Assembly: GCA_005881895.1 (NCBI GenBank)
Contig: VBCG01000155.1
Span: forward strand, 1-32,611
Direction: 5' to 3'
Origin: Betaproteobacteria bacterium
Lineage (GTDB): Bacteria > Pseudomonadota > Gammaproteobacteria > Burkholderiales > Casimicrobiaceae
Length of the DNA stretch: 32,611 nucleotides
Part shown: piece after piece, positions 8,277 to 14,847 of the stretch
Position numbering within the stretch: the stretch's first letter is position 1
Layout of the letters: each line of letters begins with the position of its first letter
Made by a program: the position numbers and the translations under genes
The notes under the pieces: generated by a model
Database searches by the model: none
What the model was told of the DNA's origin: nothing
What the model saw: the letters and a program-made list of their open reading frames with translations, nothing else

Positions 8277-8690
8277 ATGATCGGCGTCCTGATCGTTGCG
8301 CACGACACCCTGGGCGACAGCCTGATCAGGGCGGTGACCCATGTGCTGGGCGCGCGGCCGCAGCAATTCGAAGCGTTCTCCGTGAAGGCGACCGACGATC
8401 CGCTGGCGCTTCTGCCAAAGGCACGCGCTGCGGTTCAAGCGCTCGACACCGGCGATGGCGTCCTCGTGTTCTCGGACATTTTCGGCGCGACACCATGCAA
8501 CCTCGCGGTCAAATTGTTGCAGCCGGGACACATTGAGGGCATTGCGGGCGTGAACCTGCCGATGCTGGTGCGCGCATTCACCTATCGAACGAAGGGGATG
8601 GACACGCTGATCAAAAAGGCCGTCTCAGGCGGCTGCGAAGGCGTGTTGCAGTTCGAAACGGTACCCGTCTATGCACCAGCGCGAAGTTGA
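8277..8690 (+). CDS. PTS EIIA component, mannose/fructose family
   Basis: The 137-residue protein begins MIGVLIVAHDTLGDSLI. His9 is the phosphorylated histidine of the EIIA-Man family, and VFSDIFGATPCNLA is the second conserved block. The family accepts phosphate from HPr and normally passes it to EIIB. No EIIB or EIIC sugar permease is nearby, so this looks like the incomplete, regulatory PTS of Betaproteobacteria. ATG 8277 places His9 as in relatives; ATG 8235 and ATG 8199 are in-frame upstream alternatives giving extra residues with no family match. The 3' end overlaps the HPr gene by 20 bp, suggesting translational coupling. Confidence 0.88.
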   Translation: MIGVLIVAHDTLGDSLIRAVTHVLGARPQQFEAFSVKATDDPLALLPKARAAVQALDTGDGVLVFSDIFGATPCNLAVKLLQPGHIEGIAGVNLPMLVRAFTYRTKGMDTLIKKAVSGGCEGVLQFETVPVYAPARS

Positions 8691-8940
8691 GATCGTCAAC
8701 AAGCTCGGCCTGCACGCGCGGGCATCAGCGAAGCTGACGCAACTCGCCGCCAAGTTTCAGAGCGAGGTGCAGATCTCGCGCAACGGGCGCAAGGTCAACG
8801 CGAAGAGCATCATGGGCGTAATGATGCTCGCCGCCGGCAGGGGATCGAAGGTGATGCTCGAAATCGAGGGCCCTGATGAAGATCAGGCGATGGCGGCGAT
8901 CTGCGCGTTGATCGGTGATAATTTCGGCGAGGGCGAATGA
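8671..8940 (+). CDS. ptsH: Phosphocarrier protein HPr
   Basis: The 89-residue protein is a standard HPr. His15 lies in NKLGLHARASAK and is phosphorylated by enzyme I. Ser46 lies in AKSIMGVMMLAAG, the site used by HPr kinase where that enzyme exists. The C-terminal GPDEDQAMAAICALI helix is typical. It relays phosphate from PtsI to the EIIA encoded just upstream, with which it overlaps by 20 bp. A second HPr-like gene follows 334 bp downstream. This copy keeps both phosphorylation sites and is likely the main one. Confidence 0.94.
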   Translation: MHQREVEIVNKLGLHARASAKLTQLAAKFQSEVQISRNGRKVNAKSIMGVMMLAAGRGSKVMLEIEGPDEDQAMAAICALIGDNFGEGE

Positions 8941-9274
8941 GCGTGCCGGCGAGGCAAGGCCGAGCAGGGACCGGCCGACGTGCAGCGCTGGTTTTCAACA
9001 GGACGACCAATGAGGCCGCGCGTCGGCACGCGATTGAGTGAGGCCGACACGCATGCATCACATTCCGCTGCGATAATCCAATGAGCCCGAGGAATGAGGG
9101 CTCCGGCGGACGAATGAGGGCTCCGGCCAAGGAATGCGCGTGCCGGGCGAAGGCCACGACTCGCGACCAGTTACAAAGGACGATGGAACCATTCGATGAC
9201 AAGGTCGCTCCATAAGGAACTTCGGCTACGGGGGTGTCGGGGATTTTCTTGTTACACCGAGCGGATCCGTCATC
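8941..9274 (+). other. Non-coding stretch between the two HPr genes
   Basis: No convincing gene was found in these 334 bp. The section 9092-9151 holds a short tandem repeat with a 20-bp period (listed separately). A few ATG-containing frames exist, but none has family-like content. Confidence 0.5.
9092..9151 (+). repeat. Short tandem repeat, 20-bp period
   Basis: GAATGAGGGCTCCGGC occurs at 9092-9107 and again at 9112-9127, exactly 20 bp apart. A decayed third unit starts with GAATG at 9132. Function is unknown. Confidence 0.6.
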
Positions 9275-9547
9275 ATGCAAATACGCGAAATCGAGATTAC
9301 CCACCGGCTGGGCCTTCACGCACGCGCTTGCGCCCGCATCGTGCAACTGGCCTCGCGCTTTCGCTGCAATGTTGCGCTGGTATGCCGACGAAGACGGGCA
9401 AGCGCTCGCAACATCGTCGAGATGATGCTGCTCGCGGGCGCGTTCGGCAGTACGGTTCGCGTCGAAACGGACGGCCCGGACGAATCCGCGGCGATGGCCG
9501 CGATCGTGCGTTTATTGAAAGACGGACTTGGCGGCGCGCCGGCCTAG
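9275..9547 (+). CDS. HPr-like phosphocarrier paralogue without Ser46
   Basis: The 90-residue protein aligns along its length with the HPr encoded at 8671-8940. It starts MQIREIEITHRLGLHARACA, so the active-site His15 and its LGLHAR setting are preserved. The GPDESAAMAAIVRLL C-terminal helix is also kept. Position 46, serine in the first copy, is asparagine here (SARNIVEMMLLAG), so HPr kinase could not phosphorylate it. The middle region is arginine-rich (CRRRRASAR) where the first copy has SRNGRKVNAK. It probably arose by duplication and may act as a second phosphoryl acceptor for PtsI or as a specialised regulator like NPr. Whether it is expressed and active is not known. Confidence 0.8.
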   Translation: MQIREIEITHRLGLHARACARIVQLASRFRCNVALVCRRRRASARNIVEMMLLAGAFGSTVRVETDGPDESAAMAAIVRLLKDGLGGAPA

Positions 9548-9612
9548 CGCCGCGGACCAGAGCACCCTCACCCCCGTCCCCTCTGCCACTCTCGCGGGCG
9601 CGGAAGAGCTTG

Positions 9613-9639
9613 ATGGAAATGGTCGTCAACCATTTCCAT
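9613..9639 (+). promoter_or_regulatory. Perfect hairpin immediately upstream of ptsI
   Basis: ATGGAAATGGT (9613-9623) and ACCATTTCCAT (9629-9639) form a perfect 11-bp stem around a CGTCA loop. No T-run follows, so it is not a standard terminator. It ends 11 nt before the ptsI ATG and directly abuts the AAGG (9640-9643) that could serve as the ribosome-binding site. A role in translation control, mRNA processing or protein binding is possible. Confidence 0.6.
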
Positions 9640-9650
9640 AAGGCTGTGTA

Positions 9651-11387
9651 ATGGTCAGCTTCGCGCTCCACGGCGTCGGCGTTTCGGCCGGCGTCGCGAT
9701 TGGGCGCGCCCAGCTCGTGTCACACGCGACGCTCGAGGTCGCGCACTACGCGGTTGCCACCAAACAAGTCCCCGCCGAGATCGAGCGTTTCGAGCTTGCG
9801 GTAAAGGAAGTGCAGCGCGAGCTCGAAACGCTGCACGCCGCGATGACGTCCGGCGATGTACCGGGCGAATTCGGCGCGTTTCTCGACGTCCACTGGATGA
9901 TCTTGAACGATCCGACGCTGTCCGAAGCGCCGAAGAAGATCATCGCCGAGCAGCATTGCAACGCCGAATGGGCGCTGACGCAACAGATGGGCGTCCTGGT
10001 CGAGCAGTTCGAGCAGATCGAGGACTCCTATCTGCGCGAGCGGAAGAACGACGTCGTGCAAGTGGGCGAGCGGGTCCTCAAGCGGTTGATGGGTAGGCCG
10101 GGCACGTTGCCGGTGACGAAAGCCGAAGAGCAAACGATTCTGGTGGCCCACGATCTCTCGCCGGCCGACGTCATCCAGTTCAAGCATCATCATTACGGCG
10201 CTTTCCTGACCGACCTGGGCGGCGTCACGTCACACACCGCGATCGTCGCGCGAAGCCTTAATGTGCCGGCGGTTGTCGCGACGCATAACGCGCGACAACT
10301 GATCCGCGACGGCGAGTTGCTGATCGTTGACGGCACGAACCACGTCGTCATCGTCAATCCGGACCGCGCCGTGTTGTCCGAATATCGGCTGAAGCAGAAC
10401 GAGCTCGATATCGCGCGGCAGAAGCTGAAGCGCCTGCGGACGAAGCCGGCGGAAACGATCGACGGCGTCCGCGTCGAATTGCAGGCGAACATCGAGCTTC
10501 CTGACGATCTCGAGCAGGCGCTGGAAAACGGCGCCACCGGCGTAGGACTTTTCCGCTCCGAATTTCTGTTCCTCAATCGCGCGGGCCTCCCTTCGGAGGA
10601 CGAGCAGTTCGAGGCGTATCGCGCGGTCGCGGACGGAATGGACGGCAAACCGGTCACGATACGTACGTTCGATCTCGGCGCCGACAAACACAAAGAAGGA
10701 TTGGACGGTTTGGCGCGCGTTGCGCCCAATCCCGCGCTGGGACTGCGGGCGGTCCGCTTCTGCCTCGCGGAGCCGCGGCTTTTTCTGACTCAGCTTCGCG
10801 CGATCCTCCGCGCGTCGCATTACGGCAACGTGCAAATCCTGGTCCCGATGCTCGCGTCGGCCAGCGAAATCGATCAGACGCTCGCCATGCTGGCGCAGGC
10901 GAAGGAGACGTTGCGCGAGCAAGGAGTGCCGTTCAACTCCCGCGTCGCGGTCGGCGGCATGATCGAGATTCCGGCGGCGGTGCTTGCCATGGACGCGTTC
11001 CTGAAGAGACTGGATTTCTTGTCGATCGGCACCAACGACCTGATCCAGTACACGCTCGCCGTCGATCGTGCCGACGAGGCGGTATCGCATCTTTATGATC
11101 CATTGCATCCGGCGGTCATGCGGCTCCTCTCGCTCGCGATCGGCACGGCGAAAAAGGCGAAGGTGTCGATTGCCGTTTGCGGCGAGATGGCGGGCGACCC
11201 GCTGTTGACGCGGTTGTTGCTTGGCATGGGGCTCACGAACTTCTCGATGCATCCGGCGCATCTTTTGAACGTCAAGCAGCGCGTCCTGCAAAGCGATGTG
11301 AGCGCTGCAAAACCAATCGTCGATCGGATTCGGCGTGCCGGCGAGCCGCGCAAGGTGCTGGCACTGATCGAGAAGCTGAACGCGTGA
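9651..11387 (+). CDS. ptsI: Phosphoenolpyruvate-protein phosphotransferase (enzyme I)
   Basis: The 578-residue protein is full length for enzyme I. It contains the N-terminal HPr-binding region, the phosphohistidine domain with GGVTSHTAIVARS (His195, equivalent to E. coli His189), and a C-terminal PEP-binding barrel. The barrel shows GLFRSEFLFLNR, SIGTNDLIQYTLAVDR and the active-site cysteine in VCGEMAGD. It autophosphorylates from PEP and phosphorylates HPr in the cytoplasm. It is the last gene of the gshB-EIIA-HPr-HPr2-ptsI series. A hairpin lies directly before its start. No sugar-specific EIIB/EIIC is present, so the pathway is probably regulatory. Confidence 0.95.
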   Translation: MVSFALHGVGVSAGVAIGRAQLVSHATLEVAHYAVATKQVPAEIERFELAVKEVQRELETLHAAMTSGDVPGEFGAFLDVHWMILNDPTLSEAPKKIIAEQHCNAEWALTQQMGVLVEQFEQIEDSYLRERKNDVVQVGERVLKRLMGRPGTLPVTKAEEQTILVAHDLSPADVIQFKHHHYGAFLTDLGGVTSHTAIVARSLNVPAVVATHNARQLIRDGELLIVDGTNHVVIVNPDRAVLSEYRLKQNELDIARQKLKRLRTKPAETIDGVRVELQANIELPDDLEQALENGATGVGLFRSEFLFLNRAGLPSEDEQFEAYRAVADGMDGKPVTIRTFDLGADKHKEGLDGLARVAPNPALGLRAVRFCLAEPRLFLTQLRAILRASHYGNVQILVPMLASASEIDQTLAMLAQAKETLREQGVPFNSRVAVGGMIEIPAAVLAMDAFLKRLDFLSIGTNDLIQYTLAVDRADEAVSHLYDPLHPAVMRLLSLAIGTAKKAKVSIAVCGEMAGDPLLTRLLLGMGLTNFSMHPAHLLNVKQRVLQSDVSAAKPIVDRIRRAGEPRKVLALIEKLNA

Positions 11388-11443
11388 GCTGGAATGCGGC
11401 GCGCCACACGCTGTTTGCCTGAGCGTCGCAACATCCTTCCGCC

Positions 11444-11947
11444 ATGATTTCGATGCGCACGTGGCGTGCCTGTGCACTTGCCTGCAGTGCACTTGTTTCG
11501 ACGATCGCCGCTGCCGTCGGCGTGGGCGAACGTGCGCCGCCGTTTGCGCTGCCGACTGCCGCTGGCGATACGGTCGCGCTCGAGCGATTGCGCGGAAAAG
11601 TCGTCTACGTCGATTTCTGGGCGTCGTGGTGCGGCCCGTGCCGGCGCTCGTTTCCCTGGATGAACGCAATGAATCGCAAGTATGGCGCCCAAGGCTTGGC
11701 GATCGTCGCGATCAATGTCGACAAGAAGCGTGACGACGCGATGCAATTCTTGGGCGAAATGCCTGCCGAATTCACCGTCGTCTACGATGCGCCGGGCGCT
11801 GTCCCGGCTGCCTATGCGGTCAAAGGCATGCCGAGCTCGTACGTGATCGACCAAAGCGGAAACGTGTCGGCCGTCGAGCAAGGTTTCCGCGACGAAAGCC
11901 CCACGATGCTCGAGCAAAAGATTCGTGCGTTGCTGGCTCCGCGTTGA
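11444..11947 (+). CDS. TlpA-family thioredoxin-like protein, exported
   Basis: The 167-residue protein has a signal peptide (MISMRTWRACALACSALVST) and a thioredoxin fold beginning at GERAPPFALPTAAGD. The redox motif is WCGPC (Cys63 and Cys66) in VYVDFWASWCGPCRRSF, and the cis-proline loop is GMPSSYVID. It resembles periplasmic TlpA/ResA reductases that keep cysteines reduced, for example during cytochrome c assembly. Its stop overlaps the start of the DUF4266 lipoprotein gene (TGATG), so the two are translationally coupled. It heads a set with DUF4266, DUF3570, cytochrome c and ApbE genes, suggesting a shared envelope redox function. ATG 11453 is an alternative start three codons in. Confidence 0.88.
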   Translation: MISMRTWRACALACSALVSTIAAAVGVGERAPPFALPTAAGDTVALERLRGKVVYVDFWASWCGPCRRSFPWMNAMNRKYGAQGLAIVAINVDKKRDDAMQFLGEMPAEFTVVYDAPGAVPAAYAVKGMPSSYVIDQSGNVSAVEQGFRDESPTMLEQKIRALLAPR

Positions 11948-12192
11948 TGCGCGCGCGCGTGGGAGTCGTTCAGGCCGGCCTCTGGACGCTGTGCGTCTTG
12001 GCGCTGCTCGCGACGGCGGGTTGCGCGACGATAAGCCCTCCGCAGCCCTGGGAAAAGGGCCAGCTTGCGAAGCGCGAGATGCAATTCGATGCCGATCCAC
12101 TCGACGCGAAAGCGACGCAGCACATCTACACCAGCAAGGAAGGGGCTGGCGGCGGCTACGGTATCGGCGGGGGCGGATGTGGCTGCAATTGA
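11947..12192 (+). CDS. DUF4266 small lipoprotein
   Basis: The 81-residue protein has a signal of the lipoprotein type, GLWTLCVLALLATAGC, with Cys near residue 26 as the likely lipidated residue. The mature part contains QPWEKGQLAKREMQFD and ends in a glycine-rich tail with two cysteines (GGGGCGCN), features of the DUF4266 family. Function is not known. The ATG at 11947 overlaps the TlpA stop by one base. DUF4266 genes, to my knowledge, often sit beside DUF3570 and ApbE genes, as here. The tail cysteines could be substrates for the neighbouring thioredoxin, which is inference only. Confidence 0.78.
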   Translation: MRARVGVVQAGLWTLCVLALLATAGCATISPPQPWEKGQLAKREMQFDADPLDAKATQHIYTSKEGAGGGYGIGGGGCGCN

Positions 12193-12271
12193 AATAGGGT
12201 CAGACTCGACTTTTCCGCACATGGCGCCGATTCCGCGAGCGATCGAAGAAAAGTCGAGTCTGACCCTATTT
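12192..12271. repeat. REP-like palindromic element overlapping the DUF3570 start
   Basis: Two perfectly inverted 24-bp arms (12192-12215 and 12248-12271) flank a 32-nt loop. The arm core is TAGGGTCAGACTC, a motif common in palindromic repeats of Betaproteobacteria and also found at 24387-24486 in this window. The left arm overlaps the DUF4266 stop codon by one base. The DUF3570 ATG (12221) lies in the loop and the right arm is translated as part of its signal sequence. No transposase is nearby. Confidence 0.85.
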
Positions 12272-13351
12272 TCGGCGGCGCTCGCGCTTCCCGGCATGTT
12301 GCCGCTGGCCGTCGCGGCGCAGACCGCGCCGGATCAGGGCGTGATCGCACTCAAGTATTTCGATTATCGCGATTGGCAACCCGGCGCTAACCGGATGAGC
12401 GTACGGAGCCCGTCACTGTATGTGCTGCGGCCGCTGTCCGACGATCTCGCGCTCGAGGGGACGGTCGTTTACGACAGCATGTCGGGTGCGTCACCGCTGG
12501 CGTTCAACACGCTGTCGGGCGCGTCGGGACTCGGCGTCACCGATTACCGGACCGCCGGCGACGTGAAGGTGACCAAGTATTTCGATCGCTTCGCGCTCGG
12601 CGTCGGCGGCGCCTATTCGCGTGAGCGCGACTACATCTCGCACGCATTGTCGGTGGAAGCGCGCACGTGGACCGCGGACAAGAATCGCACATTTGCGTTC
12701 GGACTGGCCGGCACGAGCGATGCGATCCATCCCACCGATCGTCCGATCGACAACGGCCAGCGTCGAACGCTCGATTTCCTGGTCGGTGTAACCCAAGTCA
12801 TGAATGCGAATGCGATCGTGCAATCGAATATCACCTATTCGGCCGGCCACGGTGATTACTCGGACCCGTACAAATTGCTCGATACGCGGCCCGATCATCG
12901 CCGGACACTCGCGTGGCTCACGCGATTCAATCAATACGTATCGTCGGCCGACGCGACGCTCAAGCTCTTGTATCGCTATATCCACGACTCGTTCGGCGAT
13001 CACTCGCACACATTCGAGCTCGCGTGGTATCAGCCGCTGCCGAACGCGTTCGCGGTGACGCCGAGCCTCCGCTATTACACGCAAAGCGCCGCCGATTTCT
13101 TTTTCGGGCCGCCGTTCGGCAACGGCTTGGTTCCCGGCGAGCCGTACACGGCCGACACCCGGCTCTCGGCGTTTGGTGCACTGACGCCATCCATTCGCGT
13201 CGACAAGCAGTTCGATCACGGGTGGAGCGCCGATGTCTCGTTCAGCTATTACCAGCAGCGCTCGAGCTGGCGCTTGGGAGGCAGCGGCAGTGGAGGCTTG
13301 CTGCCGGTTTCAGCGCGCTGGATTTCGATCGGCGTTGCGAAGACGTTCTGA
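12221..13351 (+). CDS. DUF3570 protein, probable outer-membrane beta-barrel and possible ApbE substrate
   Basis: The 376-residue protein begins in a palindromic repeat (MAPIPRAIEEKSSLTLFSAA). A hydrophobic stretch, LALPGMLPLAVAAQ, resembles the end of a signal peptide. The rest is rich in alternating polar/aromatic strands, such as SLYVLRPLSDDLALEGTVVY and TFELAWYQPLPNAFAVTPSL, and it ends in a terminal phenylalanine (SIGVAKTF), both typical of outer-membrane barrels. DSMSGAS at residues 85-91 fits the D-x-x-(S/T)-G-A-(S/T) pattern flavinylated by ApbE, and NTLSGAS follows at 96-102. An apbE gene lies just downstream, so covalent FMN attachment is a reasonable inference. The original start may have been displaced by the repeat; ATG 12221 is the only clear nearby start. 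Confidence 0.8.
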   Translation: MAPIPRAIEEKSSLTLFSAALALPGMLPLAVAAQTAPDQGVIALKYFDYRDWQPGANRMSVRSPSLYVLRPLSDDLALEGTVVYDSMSGASPLAFNTLSGASGLGVTDYRTAGDVKVTKYFDRFALGVGGAYSRERDYISHALSVEARTWTADKNRTFAFGLAGTSDAIHPTDRPIDNGQRRTLDFLVGVTQVMNANAIVQSNITYSAGHGDYSDPYKLLDTRPDHRRTLAWLTRFNQYVSSADATLKLLYRYIHDSFGDHSHTFELAWYQPLPNAFAVTPSLRYYTQSAADFFFGPPFGNGLVPGEPYTADTRLSAFGALTPSIRVDKQFDHGWSADVSFSYYQQRSSWRLGGSGSGGLLPVSARWISIGVAKTF

Positions 13352-13359
13352 TCGCGCCT

Positions 13360-13872
13360 TTACTTCGGCCATTGGATCAGCGGAGCCGCCGGCGTTTTTT
13401 CGGGTGGCACATACGCCGGCGCAGCTTCGCCGGGAGAGCCCAGGCTCCGCACGTATTTGTAGAATGCGCGCAGGTCCGCGTCGGTCCATTGATTGAGGTT
13501 GAACCATGGCATCGGTGGGCGCGTCTTCAGGTCCTTCACGTATCGCACCCACTGGGTCTCGGTCATCGTCGACAGCACGAGACGAAGGTTGGATCCGTAT
13601 GTCGTGCCCCAAGGGCCGCTGAACCCGAGCTTCCCACTGCCCTTCAGCCATTCCCGTTCGGGAACATCGCCCGCGCGCGCCGTGAAATCCGCCGTATGGC
13701 AGTCATTGCAACCGCCGACGATGAGCATGTATTTGCCGCGGTCGATCGCGTTGAGGCTGGTCGACGCGGCAGGCTTCTTCGCGGGCGCGGTCTCCGCGGC
13801 CGTGCCGACGTTCGACGCGGTGGCGAGGGCGACCGTTGCAGCGATTGTCACGAAAGGGCAATTCATGGTCAT
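13360..13872 (-). CDS. Exported c-type cytochrome, single haem
   Basis: The 170-residue protein has a signal peptide (PFVTIAATVALATASNVGTA), a spacer rich in alanine and proline, and one haem c motif, CNDCH (Cys55, Cys58, His59). The possible distal haem ligand is Met in TRPPMPWFN. The C-terminal WTDADLRAFYKYVRSLG helix is typical of class I cytochromes. It would carry electrons in the periplasm. It runs opposite to its neighbours, ending 8 bp from the DUF3570 stop and diverging from apbE. Its placement inside the DUF3570-ApbE cluster suggests a related redox role. ATG 13872 or ATG 13866 are both possible starts. Confidence 0.88.
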   Translation of the reverse strand: MTMNCPFVTIAATVALATASNVGTAAETAPAKKPAASTSLNAIDRGKYMLIVGGCNDCHTADFTARAGDVPEREWLKGSGKLGFSGPWGTTYGSNLRLVLSTMTETQWVRYVKDLKTRPPMPWFNLNQWTDADLRAFYKYVRSLGSPGEAAPAYVPPEKTPAAPLIQWPK

Positions 13873-13923
13873 GGCAATTGTACGTCGCCGGCCCCACTCC
13901 TAGATTAGGTGCGTGTGACGCTG

Positions 13924-14847
13924 ATGGAATCGCCGAGATTATTTCGTTTCAAATTCCACGCGATGGCGGCGGAGCACGACCTCCAGCTGTTCGCATCGTC
14001 GGGACAACTCGCGGAGCGCGTGGCGGAGGCGGCGATTGCCGACGTCGCGCGAATCGAGGCGAAGTATTCGCGCTATCGCGATGACAGCGTTACAACACGG
14101 ATCAATCGCGCGGCAGGTCGCGAACGCGTCGCCATCGATGCCGAAACCGCCGCGCTCCTGCGTTACGCCGATCAATGTTTCCGGTTAAGCGAGGGCCGAT
14201 TCGACATCACATCGGGCGTGTTGCGGCGGGTCTGGGATTTTCGGGCGAAGCCTGCTCGCGTCCCGTCGGCCGATGCCCTGGCGGCGGCGCGGGCATCCAT
14301 CGGATGGTCGGATATCGAATGGGACGACCACGGGGTTCGCCTGCCGCGAGAGGGAATGGAGATCGACTTCGGCGGTATCGGCAAGGAATACGCGGCCGAC
14401 CGTGCGGCAACGATTTGTTCCGCGCGCGGCATCGCGCACGCATTGGTGAATCTCGGCGGTGACGTTCGCACGATCGGCGGCCAACCCGATGGCTCGCCGT
14501 GGCTTGTCGGTATTCGCGATCCCCGCGCGCCCTATCGCGCAGTTGCGCTGCTCGAAGTCGACGACGGTGCTGTTGCCACCAGCGGCGATTACGAGCGCTA
14601 TTTCGATCTCGACGGCCGGCGTTACTGTCATATCCTGGATCCGCGCAGCGGCATGCCGGTCACGCATTGGCAAAGCGTCAGCGTCGTTGCACCGCTCTGC
14701 GTCGTGGCGGGAAGCTGCGCGACGATCGCGATGCTGTTCGAAGAACGCGCGCCGGCGTTTCTCGATGCGCAATCGTTCGACTATCTCGCAATCGACGCTG
14801 CGGGCAAATTGCACCGGTCCGCACGCGCTAAGGCGGCGAGCACATGA
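13924..14847 (+). CDS. apbE: ApbE-family FAD:protein FMN transferase
   Basis: The 307-residue protein shows ApbE motifs in order: YSRYRDDSVTTRINRAAG, GRFDITSGVLRRVWDF, DFGGIGKEYAADRAA, ALVNLGGDVRTIGG, TSGDYERYF and HILDPRSGMPV. ApbE moves FMN from FAD onto a Thr/Ser of a target protein with magnesium. The usual metal-binding motif near the C-terminus (A-D-A-L-x-T) appears here as AGSCAT, so the aspartate is a glycine. No signal peptide is evident, although most ApbE act outside the cytoplasm. ATG 13924 is chosen; GTG 13909 and GTG 13915 are alternatives. The DUF3570 protein upstream carries a candidate target motif. The 3' end overlaps the convergent cytochrome/DUF5648 gene by 20 bp. Confidence 0.85.
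   Translation: MESPRLFRFKFHAMAAEHDLQLFASSGQLAERVAEAAIADVARIEAKYSRYRDDSVTTRINRAAGRERVAIDAETAALLRYADQCFRLSEGRFDITSGVLRRVWDFRAKPARVPSADALAAARASIGWSDIEWDDHGVRLPREGMEIDFGGIGKEYAADRAATICSARGIAHALVNLGGDVRTIGGQPDGSPWLVGIRDPRAPYRAVALLEVDDGAVATSGDYERYFDLDGRRYCHILDPRSGMPVTHWQSVSVVAPLCVVAGSCATIAMLFEERAPAFLDAQSFDYLAIDAAGKLHRSARAKAAST

Noticed and set aside
9092-9151. Possible CRISPR-like repeats between the HPr genes
   Set aside because: Only two exact copies with 4-bp gaps, no spacers of usable length and no cas genes.
10230-11669. 479-codon minus-strand open frame opposite ptsI
   Set aside because: Arginine/glutamine-rich shadow of ptsI and the TlpA gene. ptsI has all enzyme I motifs, so the antisense frame is not supported.
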